This document shows, one piece after another, positions 9,037 through 17,749 of a stretch of DNA of 64,000 bases (position 1 is the first letter of the stretch; the number at the start of each line of letters is the position of its first letter). The stretch covers positions 124,001-188,000 of the forward strand of contig CADEFM010000006.1 of the NCBI GenBank assembly GCA_902826605.1, written 5' to 3'. Origin of the DNA: an uncultured Acidobacteriota bacterium (GTDB taxonomy: Bacteria; Acidobacteriota; Terriglobia; Bryobacterales; Bryobacteraceae). The translations under genes were made by a program, and so were the position numbers. The notes under the pieces are model-generated. The model ran no database searches, was not told the origin of the DNA, and saw only the letters and a list, made by a program, of their open reading frames with translations.

Positions 9037-9801
9037 TTAGTTGGAGGCGACGGTCGCCAGTTCTGGTACAAGGATACGGACGTCCACCTTACGCGCCTGC
9101 TTGCGCTCATCACGCGTCTTCTGTTCGCCCTCGGCTACGCCGCTGCCTAACATGGTGATGTTATGCAGCGGAACCTTGTGCTGGTTGGCTAGGTAACGGG
9201 CCACTGCCTGCGCCCGATCCTCGCTCAAGCCTTCGTTGTAAATCACATCGCCGGTCTTGTCGGTATAGCCTTGAACTTCAATAATATAGCGCTGTTGTCC
9301 ACTCACGCTTCCAATCACTCCGTCGAGTGCGGCCTTGGCGGCGTCATCCAGCGTACGGCTGTTGAAGCCAAACTGTACAGTGCCATTCTTGAATTCTTTT
9401 AATCTCAAGGTGCCGTCTACGTTTTTCGCGAGCTGGCCGGTCTGAGCGATGCCCTGCTGCGCCAGTGTGCGAGCGCCATCCGCCGCTGTTTGTGCTCCGC
9501 CGGCGCGTGAATCCGCTGCTTGGGCCGCAGCCGCGGCCGCTTGCGCCGCGGTGCCAGCCGCCGCCGCCTTAGTGTCGACATCCGTCAACCGTTCCTTAGT
9601 CCGGGACAGATCCTTATCCACGGAATCAATTTGCTGGGCATTGGCAGTCAGCTTCTGATCCTGCTCCGTGTTCTTGCTTTCCGTCGATGTGACTCGCTGC
9701 TCCACAGGAGCGATCGTCTTCGCAACATATTTCTTGGTGGCGCAACCCGTCCCGAGTAAACTCAAGGCAAGTCCGCCGGCCATCAAAATGCTAACCTTCA
9801 T
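9037..9801 (-). CDS. OmpA-family lipoprotein (Pal-like), peptidoglycan-associated
   Basis: The 254-residue product begins with a lipoprotein signal ending LLGTGC, so it should be lipid-anchored. Residues 25-125 are Ala/Gln-rich with heptad character (TSTESKNTEQDQKL..., AAAAGTAAQAAAAAAQAAD), a likely coiled coil. Residues about 130-250 form an OmpA-like domain, with FNSRTLDDAAKAALD, VQGYTDKTGDVIYNEGLSEDRAQAV and LGSGVAEGEQKTRDERKQARKVD, which binds peptidoglycan. The start at 9801 follows GGGGAGAAATCAA; a longer in-frame reading to 9990 lacks these features and is rejected. A strong sigma-54 promoter lies about 205 bases upstream and a compound terminator just downstream, so it is probably monocistronic. 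Confidence 0.88.
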   Translation of the reverse strand: MKVSILMAGGLALSLLGTGCATKKYVAKTIAPVEQRVTSTESKNTEQDQKLTANAQQIDSVDKDLSRTKERLTDVDTKAAAAGTAAQAAAAAAQAADSRAGGAQTAADGARTLAQQGIAQTGQLAKNVDGTLRLKEFKNGTVQFGFNSRTLDDAAKAALDGVIGSVSGQQRYIIEVQGYTDKTGDVIYNEGLSEDRAQAVARYLANQHKVPLHNITMLGSGVAEGEQKTRDERKQARKVDVRILVPELATVASN

Positions 9802-10016
9802 TTGATTTCTCCCCTTCGCCTGGGCGTTGGCCGCCAGCAGGCCTTGTGTTGTTTCAGATTGCGACATGCGGCACGAACCGTCGTACGCTTGTGGTGTAAT
9901 GCGTGGTGCAGGACTTGGGTGACAAGAATTTTTACCGTCCCAATCAGGTAAGTTCTTCCGATTATTTGAGCTAAATTCTTGATTCCACATCTTTACAAGC
10001 CCTACGGCGGTGTTAG

Positions 10017-10032
10017 TGCAAGCTTCCTGCCA
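10017..10032 (-). promoter_or_regulatory. Sigma-54 (-24/-12) promoter of the OmpA-like gene
   Basis: On the minus strand this reads TGGCAGGAAGCTTGCA, which fits the RpoN consensus TGGCACG-N4-TTGCW at both invariant dinucleotides (GG and GC) with exact spacing. It lies in a 270-base gene-free stretch upstream of the lipoprotein gene and points toward it. Transcription would begin near 10006, giving a leader of about 205 bases. No activator-binding site was identified. Confidence 0.7.
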
Positions 10033-10071
10033 ATCTAGGCGGGCTCTTCACAAATATGGGAAACGGTCAAG

Positions 10072-10806
10072 CTAGGGCAGGGATATTGCAATCTGCCTGG
10101 CGGCGGGAAGTAGTGGCGGCATGCCGCTGCCGCAGGGTAGAGGTTGGATTTTAAGAGATACCGCCTCGGTATCGGTCGCCTGCGGTTTAGGGTGCCGAAG
10201 GAGCGGCTTTAGCCGCCGTAGGAACTTAGGCTGCCTAGATCGCCGAGCTACCTGGGCACAGCGCGAAAGGGCCCTGGATTTAAACAGCCGGAATTGCGTC
10301 TCCGACAGTTTCATGGCCCGGCAAATGCGCGCCGGGTCCTGTTCCAAAAAATAATACCGGATCAAAAGATTCCGGTCTCTTTCGCGAAGACATCGGAGTA
10401 ATTCCCGTAACGATTTGGCGTGGCTGGCGGCGGCCACGGCGAAATCCGGAGATTGCTCAACTTGTGTGGAGTATTCCTCCCGGCCCATGGCCACGAAGCG
10501 CACGCGCCTGGCAACTTGAACGCGAATGTGCTTCGATACGCAGCGCTGCGCTACGGTTTTTATGAAACCCATCAGGCGGGCCGGTTCACGCAACGCACCA
10601 GCATGAATCGCTTCGAGGACCGTTAAGAAGATGTCGTGCAGGCAATCCTGCGTCCCTTGCGGTTCCACTCCGCGATTGAGGCGTGCACGTGTTTGATCGC
10701 GCACAATCTGATACAAACGTTCCGTTCCCGATGAATCTCCACTGCGAATCTGACAAACTAGAGCGGTCCAGTCGGGAGTTGTTTCTGTGGCTGTGATTGT
10801 TACCAT
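10072..10806 (-). CDS. ECF-like RNA polymerase sigma factor
   Basis: The 244-residue protein resembles extracytoplasmic-function sigma-70 factors. Region 2 is seen around residues 20-95 (GTERLYQIVRDQTRARL, QDCLHDIFLTVLEAI, RLMGFIKTVAQRCVSKHI) and region 4 around 130-190 (LRCLRERDRNLLIRYYFLEQDPARICRAMKLSETQFRLFKSRA). A basic tail of about 55 residues (RRSRQPKFLRRLKPLLRHPK and onward) follows and is unusual. The ATG at 10806 follows GGGGGATT; longer in-frame reading upstream is not family-like. No anti-sigma factor gene is adjacent, so control is not evident. Confidence 0.8.
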   Translation of the reverse strand: MVTITATETTPDWTALVCQIRSGDSSGTERLYQIVRDQTRARLNRGVEPQGTQDCLHDIFLTVLEAIHAGALREPARLMGFIKTVAQRCVSKHIRVQVARRVRFVAMGREEYSTQVEQSPDFAVAAASHAKSLRELLRCLRERDRNLLIRYYFLEQDPARICRAMKLSETQFRLFKSRALSRCAQVARRSRQPKFLRRLKPLLRHPKPQATDTEAVSLKIQPLPCGSGMPPLLPAARQIAISLP

Positions 10807-10981
10807 AATCCCCCTGGATAGTTGAATCTTAACCTCAGAAAAGATCGTGGGTAAGCGGGGAGAAGTCCCTTTTGCTGTAAGGGTTTCCCGCACACTATGC
10901 GCCGCGTTTGACTGATGAGATATTTCAGTGACTGCTCTTCTGGCAGCCCGTTTTACCGCAGATTTAGGGTAACGTGGAAGC

Positions 10982-11953
10982 ATGCCATTTCCGGTCCAGC
11001 GCAAGCGTCGGTTGCGCGTTTCCGAGTCGATGCGCCGGCTCGTGCGGGAAACACATCTGGAGCCGTCACAGTTGGTTCTTCCCCTCTTTGTCTGTCCGGG
11101 AGAAGCGGTGCGCAATCCAATCAGTTCCATGCCCGGCCATGCGCAATTGTCGATCGATGAATTACTGAAGGACTGCGCGGCGGCGCAAGAATTGGGTATC
11201 GGAGGCGTAATCCTTTTTGGCATTCCCGAATCGAAAGACGAACTCGCCTCGGGCGCTTACGCACACGATGGCATCACTCAACAAGCGGTTAGAGCAGTGA
11301 AGACCTCCGTCCCGCAATTGCTGGTCATGACCGACGTTTGCAACTGCGAGTACACCAGCCACGGACATTGCGGCAAGGTGGCCGGAAACGAAATCGACAA
11401 CGATGCCACGCTGGAATGGCTGGCAAAGGCCGCGGTGTCGCACGCCGTTGCCGGCGCGGACATGGTGGCCCCGTCCGATATGATGGACGGCCGCGTCGGC
11501 GCGATTCGCACTGCGCTCGATGCCGCCGGATTTCCGAACACGCCCATCTTTGCCTACGCCGCGAAATTCGCCAGCGTTTTCTATGGTCCTTTTCGTGAAG
11601 CTGCGGAATCCACGCCCCAATTCGGAGACCGCCGCAGCTATCAAATGGACCCCGCCAACGGGCGCGAGGCCATGCATGAAATGGAGCTAGACCTGGAAGA
11701 AGGTGCGGACTTATTGATGGTCAAGCCGGCCCTTCCATATCTCGATTTGATCCGTCAGGCCAAAGACCGCTTTCCCGTTCCGATTGGTGCTTATCAGGTT
11801 TCCGGCGAATACAGCATGATTATGGCGGCGGCCAGAAACGGCTGGATCGACCAGGACAGGGCCATGATGGAGTCGTTGACTTCCATACGGCGCGCCGGCG
11901 CCGACATCATTCTGACGTATTTCGCATTGGATGCCGCACGCGCGGTGGCATGA
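10982..11953 (+). CDS. hemB: Delta-aminolevulinic acid dehydratase (porphobilinogen synthase)
   Basis: HemB condenses two 5-aminolevulinate molecules to porphobilinogen in tetrapyrrole synthesis. The protein has the standard length (323). The two Schiff-base lysines are in FAYAAKFAS (about residue 202) and [12 protein letters not shown] (about 257). The cysteine-rich segment [14 protein letters not shown] (about 118) is the zinc-site form, so this is a zinc-dependent enzyme rather than the magnesium form. It overlaps the next gene by 4 bases (ATGA), indicating translational coupling. Confidence 0.96.
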   Translation: MPFPVQRKRRLRVSESMRRLVRETHLEPSQLVLPLFVCPGEAVRNPISSMPGHAQLSIDELLKDCAAAQELGIGGVILFGIPESKDELASGAYAHDGITQQAVRAVKTSVPQLLVMTDVCNCEYTSHGHCGKVAGNEIDNDATLEWLAKAAVSHAVAGADMVAPSDMMDGRVGAIRTALDAAGFPNTPIFAYAAKFASVFYGPFREAAESTPQFGDRRSYQMDPANGREAMHEMELDLEEGADLLMVKPALPYLDLIRQAKDRFPVPIGAYQVSGEYSMIMAAARNGWIDQDRAMMESLTSIRRAGADIILTYFALDAARAVA

Positions 11954-12672
11954 ACCGATTCGCCCGGATTTTCACCACGCGCCCGCCCCTTGAGCGAACC
12001 GCCTGGGCTTTGGCCGCGTTGTGCGCGGTGCTGGCTGTGGTCGCGGCGGGCAGGCCTGCGTTTACCAATGCTTCGCGCCCTGTGAGGGGACTCATAAACC
12101 CGGTGATTGCCCTTCAAACCTCGCAGAGTCTCGGCGAAGTCGACTTTATCTTAAGCGATGCGCCGAGCCCGGACCGCGAGGTCATGCGCATTAAGCAATA
12201 TGAGGATTTCGGGTATATTGCGGTCTATCTTTCTCTGTTTAGCGTGATCGCCGTATCGCTTGCCTCATCCCGGCCCAAGGCTTACTTAATCGCCGCGCTC
12301 GCGGTGGCGGCAGCTGGATTCGATATTTTGGAGAACCTAGCGGTTCTGCGCATCGTGGATGCCAGCGTTCAATCCACCACGCAGGCCATGCTGGACCGGC
12401 TGCGCGTCTGGAGCATGGCAAAAACGGCGCTGCAAGCGGCCAGCATCGCGGCCACTGGAGCATTCTGTTGCCTTTCGAAGAGCCGGCAACTGCGCGTTGC
12501 GGGTGCGTTCGCCGTAGCAGTAGCGGCCTTCATAACAATCGCGCTGGTCAAACATCCCCTTCTGGCTTGGGCGTCTCCCGCCTTGACCGCATCGTTGTGC
12601 ATCCACGCTGCTACGCTAAAATTTCTCACCTATGAACCCGCTTCTCGAAATCCAGTTCAGAATTCCTTTTGA
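11950..12672 (+). CDS. Membrane protein of unknown function
   Basis: I do not recognise this 240-residue protein. It has an N-terminal hydrophobic segment (residues 17-34), a soluble loop of about 55 residues (including [13 protein letters not shown]), then hydrophobic segments near 92-108, 112-135, 155-172, 182-200 and 203-225. The start overlaps the hemB stop by 4 bases and its end overlaps the M3 peptidase gene by 41 bases, so the three genes appear to form a tightly packed operon. Nothing visible ties it to haem synthesis. Confidence 0.75.
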   Translation: MNRFARIFTTRPPLERTAWALAALCAVLAVVAAGRPAFTNASRPVRGLINPVIALQTSQSLGEVDFILSDAPSPDREVMRIKQYEDFGYIAVYLSLFSVIAVSLASSRPKAYLIAALAVAAAGFDILENLAVLRIVDASVQSTTQAMLDRLRVWSMAKTALQAASIAATGAFCCLSKSRQLRVAGAFAVAVAAFITIALVKHPLLAWASPALTASLCIHAATLKFLTYEPASRNPVQNSF

Positions 12673-14614
12673 CCGCATACACGCGGAACACGTTGAGCCC
12701 GCGATTGATGAATTGCTGACCGACGCCCAGCGACGCCTGGAGCAAACGATCGCCAGCGACAACCCTCTGCGCGCCCTGGATCACATGACGGAGCGCTTGG
12801 ATTACGCAATGAACGTGGTTCGTCATCTGGAGAGCGTCGCCACCACGCCCGCTCTTCGGGCAGCCTTCAACGCGGTCCAGCCGAAAGTCAGTGTCTTTTA
12901 TTCAGGTCTTCCGCTCAACGAAGGACTGTGGCAAAGCGTCCAGCGCTATGCCTCAAGCGATGAAGGCAGGGCGCTCACGGGCACGCTCGGGCGGTATTTG
13001 ACCAAGACCGTGGATTCGTTCAAGCGTCACGGCGCCGGACTCGACCCCGCCGACAAGGCACGCCTCAAGGAAATCGATGTAGACCTTTCCGAAGCCACCA
13101 CGAAGTTCTCTGAAAACGTGCTGGATTCCACCAATGCATTCGAGTTGATTCTGACCGATGAAATGCAACTGGCAGGCCTGCCTCCCGCGGCTATCTCCGC
13201 AGCCCGCGCCTCGGCGGAAGGAAAGGGGAAAGCGGGGTGGCGATTTACCCTGCAAGGCCCCAGTTACCTGGCCGTCATGACCTACCTGGACGATGCCGAT
13301 GTGCGCAGGCAGGTATGGCACGCCTTTAGCACGCGTGCGGCGGCGGACCCACACAATAATGCACCCCTGCTTGCGAAAATTTTGAAGTTGCGAAAAGAAA
13401 AAGCCCGGCTCCTGGGATTTCAGGATTTCGCGGATCTGGTGCTGGACGACCGCATGGCACACGCTGGAGCCATCGCGCAGAAGTTCCTCGACGATCTGCG
13501 CCTCAAAACTGAACCGCGATTCCAGGAAGAGAACGCCGAACTTAAAGCCTTTGCGGGACGCGAAATTCAGCCGTGGGATGTCGCATATTGGGCAGAAAAG
13601 CAGCGCGCGGCGCTTTACGATTTCGATGAAGAAGCTTTGCGCCCATACCTTCCTCTGGAAGGCGTGGTGAAAGGCATGTTCCAGATCTTCGGCCGTGTTT
13701 TCGGGATTCGCGTTACAGAGGAGACAGGTGTTCCGGGCTGGGATGCGGAGGTCCGGAGTCACGCCATTCATGACGCCGCATCCGGCCAGTACCTTGGTTC
13801 TTTCTACTCAGACTGGTACCCGCGCGAGAACAAGCGCGGCGGCGCGTGGATGGATGCGCTGCTCACCGGCAATCCGGCCGAGAACCGTCCTCACCTGGGC
13901 CTGATCTGTGGCAACCTCACACCGCCCGTCGACGGTCAACCGGCGCTGCTCACGCATCGCGAGGCGGAAACCATATTTCACGAGTTCGGGCACTTACTCC
14001 ATCATTTGTTAAGCCGCGTGGAAGTTCGCACCCTGGCCGGGACCAGTGTGGCGTGGGATTTCGTGGAATTGCCGTCGCAGATCATGGAGAACTGGTGCTG
14101 GGAGCGCGAGTCACTGGACTTGTTCGCACGCCACTGGCAGTCGGGTGAGCCTATACCCGAGGATCTCTTCCAGAAGATGAAAAGGGCCAGGACTTTCCGC
14201 GCCGCCAATACGCAGATGCGTCAGTTGGGTTTTGGCTTCGTCGATTTATCGCTGCATCGAGAATGGGATGGAAGAATCGACGTAATTCAATACGCGCGCC
14301 AGAAACTTGCTCCATTCGCAGCGACGGTTCTGCCGCCGGATTACGCGATGATCGCAGGCTTTACTCATCTGTTCGCCAATCCTGTGGGATATGGGGCTGG
14401 CTACTATTCCTATAAATGGGCCGAAGTGCTGGAAGCCGACGCCTTCACGCGCTTTCGCAAGGAGGGTGTGTTTAACCCCGCCACGGGCCTTGACTACCGG
14501 GACAAGATCCTCGCGCGGGGCGATAGCGAAGATCCCTCAGTTCTCTACCGCTCATTCATGGGCCGCGACCCGGACCCGAACGCGCTGTTGGAACGGGCGG
14601 GGCTCCTCCGATAA
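12632..14614 (+). CDS. M3-family oligopeptidase (oligopeptidase A / Dcp type)
   Basis: A 660-residue zinc metallopeptidase that degrades short peptides in the cytoplasm. The thermolysin-like motif HEFGHLLHHLL carries the catalytic HExxH at about residue 450, with the third zinc ligand in the downstream glutamate of ELPSQIMENW, about 32 residues later. Other M3 hallmarks are the helical N-terminal half, FYSDWYPRENKRGGAW and GYGAGYYSYKWAEVLEADAF. There is no signal peptide. It overlaps the preceding membrane-protein gene by 41 bases. Confidence 0.93.
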   Translation: MNPLLEIQFRIPFDRIHAEHVEPAIDELLTDAQRRLEQTIASDNPLRALDHMTERLDYAMNVVRHLESVATTPALRAAFNAVQPKVSVFYSGLPLNEGLWQSVQRYASSDEGRALTGTLGRYLTKTVDSFKRHGAGLDPADKARLKEIDVDLSEATTKFSENVLDSTNAFELILTDEMQLAGLPPAAISAARASAEGKGKAGWRFTLQGPSYLAVMTYLDDADVRRQVWHAFSTRAAADPHNNAPLLAKILKLRKEKARLLGFQDFADLVLDDRMAHAGAIAQKFLDDLRLKTEPRFQEENAELKAFAGREIQPWDVAYWAEKQRAALYDFDEEALRPYLPLEGVVKGMFQIFGRVFGIRVTEETGVPGWDAEVRSHAIHDAASGQYLGSFYSDWYPRENKRGGAWMDALLTGNPAENRPHLGLICGNLTPPVDGQPALLTHREAETIFHEFGHLLHHLLSRVEVRTLAGTSVAWDFVELPSQIMENWCWERESLDLFARHWQSGEPIPEDLFQKMKRARTFRAANTQMRQLGFGFVDLSLHREWDGRIDVIQYARQKLAPFAATVLPPDYAMIAGFTHLFANPVGYGAGYYSYKWAEVLEADAFTRFRKEGVFNPATGLDYRDKILARGDSEDPSVLYRSFMGRDPDPNALLERAGLLR

Positions 14615-14827
14615 CCCCGCCCGTCTCACCATGGCCGGGACGGCGCGGCAGGCTTCACTCCGAAGTATCCGCCTGCGCCGCCCGTATCCGCGGCGGTCCG
14701 CTAGTGACCGGCCGGCAGAAGTAAGCGGATTGCAATGCGACTCCGCCTACAGCGGCATACCTGAGACCAGCAGGAACGCCACGTATTTGAACAGGCGCAT
14801 CACTGCCGGATTTCCCGCCAAAAAATC

Positions 14828-15820
14828 CTATGGGAGCGGAGAGGACGGCGGAATGAAGAGTCCGAAGTTCGATAACATTCGTCCCAAGAAGCTGTCCCGT
14901 TCGGACAGATTCACCCAGGCTACGCTCTGCTCGTCGGCATTGTCCGCGAAGAAGCCGATACCGCCGCGATTGAGCCGGTTGTCCGTCCACGCGCTGACCA
15001 TTTGACCGTTGAGGTAGGTCACGAAGCGGTTGTCCTGGACGCTTAGCCGGATACGGTAGTTGGTTCCACGCACAAGGGTCAAAGGCAGCGGCAATTGTAC
15101 GCGATCCCATTCCTGGCCTTCGACGATCGCGTAGTGAACCAGACCTGCGTTCGGTTGCGGACCAGGCCGCGTGATCACCAGCTTCGATCCATAGTAATTA
15201 CGCTGGTCGGTGGCACGGAATGCCCAGCTTAGGCTGCGTTTTTCAATTCCACCTTGAAATTCCATCTGATAGTTATGCAGATTCTTGGAACGGTTCCAGA
15301 TGCGCAGGGTCCCCGGAAGGATGCTGGTGGGCGAGGGCGGGGTTTTCCAATCGCGCGGGTCGTCCACTTTGTCTTTGGCGTTCAGCGCCACGGTAGTCCA
15401 GTCGTTCAGACCGTTCCTGAAATCATGACGCAGCGTGACAGGTGCGCTCCCGCGCACGAACTCACCCACCGCGTTGGCGGCGGTCGAAAACATCCCAGGT
15501 TTTTTTGCCAGGCTGGGGGATGCAGAGGGGACCAAGCCTCCCGGGGCGCCGCCTTTCGGAAGCATGAGCATCGCCACAAGCAGCGCCGCCAGTGTCAGGA
15601 ACGCGACCACCGAAGCTTGATTGGAATTGGCGATCTGTTGTTCGTGTTTCTTTTTCTGGCTCTTGCGCTGTACGGACCAGATCTCCTCGGTATCATCGTC
15701 CTCACGCAGGACCTGCGTCGAGGCGAGACGGGCTTCTTTGCGATGCTCCACGGAGCAGTACTGCCGGTCCACCAGGGATCGGAGCCACGTGATTTCCTTG
15801 CCACACAAGAAGCACAGCAT
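14828..15820 (-). CDS. Membrane-anchored zinc-finger protein with LamG-like domain
   Basis: The 330-residue protein has four parts: a treble-clef-like finger (C3, C6, C22, H26 in MLCFLCG and QYCSVEHR), a charged linker ending at about 70, one membrane segment (VVAFLTLAALLVAMLML, about 71-87), and an exported domain (about 130-310) that resembles concanavalin-like/DUF1080 folds (LRIWNRSKNLHNYQMEFQG, GTNYRIRLSVQDNRFVTYLNG). The finger would be cytoplasmic and the sugar-binding-like domain outside. I cannot assign a ligand or process. It is transcribed alone, convergent with the M3 peptidase gene. Confidence 0.7.
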   Translation of the reverse strand: MLCFLCGKEITWLRSLVDRQYCSVEHRKEARLASTQVLREDDDTEEIWSVQRKSQKKKHEQQIANSNQASVVAFLTLAALLVAMLMLPKGGAPGGLVPSASPSLAKKPGMFSTAANAVGEFVRGSAPVTLRHDFRNGLNDWTTVALNAKDKVDDPRDWKTPPSPTSILPGTLRIWNRSKNLHNYQMEFQGGIEKRSLSWAFRATDQRNYYGSKLVITRPGPQPNAGLVHYAIVEGQEWDRVQLPLPLTLVRGTNYRIRLSVQDNRFVTYLNGQMVSAWTDNRLNRGGIGFFADNADEQSVAWVNLSERDSFLGRMLSNFGLFIPPSSPLP

Positions 15821-15934
15821 AATGCAATTTTCCTGCTAGTCCAGCAACTCGATTCTAACCGCGGTTTTCACATGAATCGCAGTTCTAAGTACACAATGCA
15901 TAGGGGTTTGATACCCACAACCAAATAGCTCTAA

Positions 15935-16239
15935 GGCGTATGCTCTAAGCGTGCGAACGGACTCCGAGCCCTGCTTTTGCAAATACCCATCAAAGATACA
16001 ATCGACCTTCACGGCGTTTCTCCACAGGACGTGGAGGCCGTTTTGGAAGAATATCTTTCTGAAGCTCATTTCGCAGGGGTTGAGCGCGCTTCTTAACATC
16101 TGGCCGGGGAATTGGGGGTTTGGCGGGAATCTGCGTGTAAGGCGCTGACGTATCAGGCTTTTTATGGCGATGAGAAGTACCCGGCAGTCACACCCGGTGA
16201 CTCGCCGCCGCTATCTGCTGTCGTCGGCTCAGCGACTTA
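15935..16239 (+). pseudogene. Decayed Smr-domain (MutS2-like nuclease) gene
   Basis: One frame (15971-16093) reads LLLQIPIKDTIDLHG followed by VSPQDVEAVLEEYLSEAHFAG, which matches the start of stand-alone Smr proteins (IPIxDxIDLHxxxPxDVxxVVEEYL). It then hits a stop at 16094. The following DNA still resembles the next Smr motifs (IHGRGIGVxREsVRKAL), but split across frames: GGCCGGGGAATTGGG, then GCGGGAATCT, then a KALTYQAF reading to a stop at 16239. No start codon with a ribosome site is present. Smr proteins are endonucleases acting in recombination control or ribosome rescue; this copy should be inactive. Confidence 0.6.
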
Positions 16240-16286
16240 GGCACGTGAGCACACTGGCTGGTTTCACGTATCCTGTTAAATAACTC

Positions 16287-17237
16287 ATGTCACTCGAATT
16301 TCATCAGGTTTCCCTAGGGCCGCTAAAGAACCTCACTGCCTCCGCTCCGGCAGGATCCGTGATTGGTGTGGCTGGCGGGAAGAACTCCGGAGTATCGGAA
16401 TTACTCAAACTGGCGGGTGGAGCCGCGCAACCCTTGTCCGGCGAGGTGGTGGCGCCCCCAGGAGAACGGCGCTATGTGGCCCTGGCCGACTCGCTGAATC
16501 TTGCTCCCGCGACCGTTTTGGCACTGGATCAGGCGCTGGCGGTACAGGACGCGCTAGTGCGCGCCCGCACGCTTCCCGCTCTTGATCGCTTGCGCCGCAA
16601 TGGCTGCACGATTGTCATCGCCTCCCACGAAGATCGCTTGCTGGAAACCTTGTGCGATGAAGTGTGGTGGTTGGAGGCGGGCGAGTTGGCCGCTAAAGGC
16701 AACCCAAAGGAAACCATGGCTCGCTACCGACGTTTCGTGGTTGGCCAGTTGCGCGATTGGGGCGAGAGCATGCCGGCGCGCATGGCGCCGGTGGCGCGCG
16801 GTGGCGACGGTCGAGCGGAAGTGACATCCCTCGAGACTCTGGGCGCCGATGGTCAATCCACCATCGTCTGGAAAAGCGGCGAGTACGTGACTGTGCGCGC
16901 CACCGTCCGTTTCGCCGAAGCAGTGAACAACCCTGTAATCGGGATGTTGCTGCGGACGCAAATTGGCTTCGAAGTGTACGGCACCAACACCGAGCAGGAA
17001 CGCGTGAGCACTGGGGCCCACAAGGCGGGCGAATCCATCACCGTACAATTTCAGTTTCTCTGTGACCTGTGTCCACAGCCCTACACGATTACCCTCTATT
17101 CCGAAGACCAGGATGGGGTAGTGCACGACTGGGTGGAGGATGCGGTAGCTGTGACGGTAACCGATGAGCGCACCACAGCGGGTGTGGCAAACCTGAGAGC
17201 GAAAGTTACACTGGACAACGTGCAGAAGGCATCATGA
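16287..17237 (+). CDS. Wzt-like ABC protein with degenerate ATPase and carbohydrate-binding C-domain
   Basis: The 316-residue protein has the layout of Wzt, the ATPase that exports O-antigen chains: an N-terminal nucleotide-binding domain (1-155) and a C-terminal Wzt beta-sandwich (about 170-305; WKSGEYVTVRATVRF, IGFEVYGTNTEQE, YTITLYSEDQDGVVHDWVEDA). The ATPase is broken. The Walker A lysine is V36 (GGKNSGVS), the Walker B glutamate is Q82 (ALDQALAVQD), and about 60 residues including the LSGGQ signature are missing. The H-loop histidine (H114) remains. No Wzm-type permease is adjacent. It may work as a glycan-binding or regulatory protein. No ribosome site is seen before the ATG. Confidence 0.75.
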   Translation: MSLEFHQVSLGPLKNLTASAPAGSVIGVAGGKNSGVSELLKLAGGAAQPLSGEVVAPPGERRYVALADSLNLAPATVLALDQALAVQDALVRARTLPALDRLRRNGCTIVIASHEDRLLETLCDEVWWLEAGELAAKGNPKETMARYRRFVVGQLRDWGESMPARMAPVARGGDGRAEVTSLETLGADGQSTIVWKSGEYVTVRATVRFAEAVNNPVIGMLLRTQIGFEVYGTNTEQERVSTGAHKAGESITVQFQFLCDLCPQPYTITLYSEDQDGVVHDWVEDAVAVTVTDERTTAGVANLRAKVTLDNVQKAS

Positions 17238-17749
17238 AGCGCCTGGCCATTCTAGCCGCTACGTTCGTCATGAGTGACGGTGGGGATCTGATCCTAGCGG
17301 TGCCTTTGCGGTCGATCCCGCCGCCGGCGGTGACCATGGAGGTCTCTGCGGTTCGCTACTGTACGCATAGATCGGACTCAGCTACCCTCGGATTCCATCC
17401 AGTTCCAACAGCGAATTCGATTTTTCTCGACCTTCGTTTTAGCCGGAACCAGCATTTGCGAGGGTGATGGTATTCGATCCTAATCGGCAGGCGATGAACC
17501 TGTTCGGCAAGCGAATCTATATTCAGTTAGAGCTTGTTCACTACCTATTCTCCAAAGAAACGTTAGTGGGGCTGATGAGCCGCGCGTCGGTTGAAGACGT
17601 GCCATGGACCGGCAGGACTAAAACTAACACGGTCGAAGTCGAAGTGCCGGCGTCACCTAGCGCGCCGGGTTGTCCTCCGTGGCGCATTGATTGATCCGCG
17701 ACGAGATACACAGAACTTGCCCAATTAATGGATTGAAAAACGGAAGCGA
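17238..17749. other. Gene-poor region with two weak overlapping frames
   Basis: A 77-codon frame starts inside the previous stop (ATGA at 17234) with a signal-like MKRLAILAATFVMS and ends at 17467, where a 76-codon frame begins in an overlapping GTGA and ends at 17694. Neither product resembles a known family, and both look compositionally unlike the neighbours. Together they may be the remains of one exported-protein gene. I do not call either as a functional gene. Confidence 0.35.

Noticed and set aside
10807..11223. N-terminal extension of the ECF-like sigma factor
   Set aside because: Residues upstream of the ATG at 10806 do not resemble sigma factors and the ATG has its own ribosome site.
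12953..13771. Minus-strand open frame of 272 codons
   Set aside because: Antisense to the M3 peptidase, which is fully supported by motifs.
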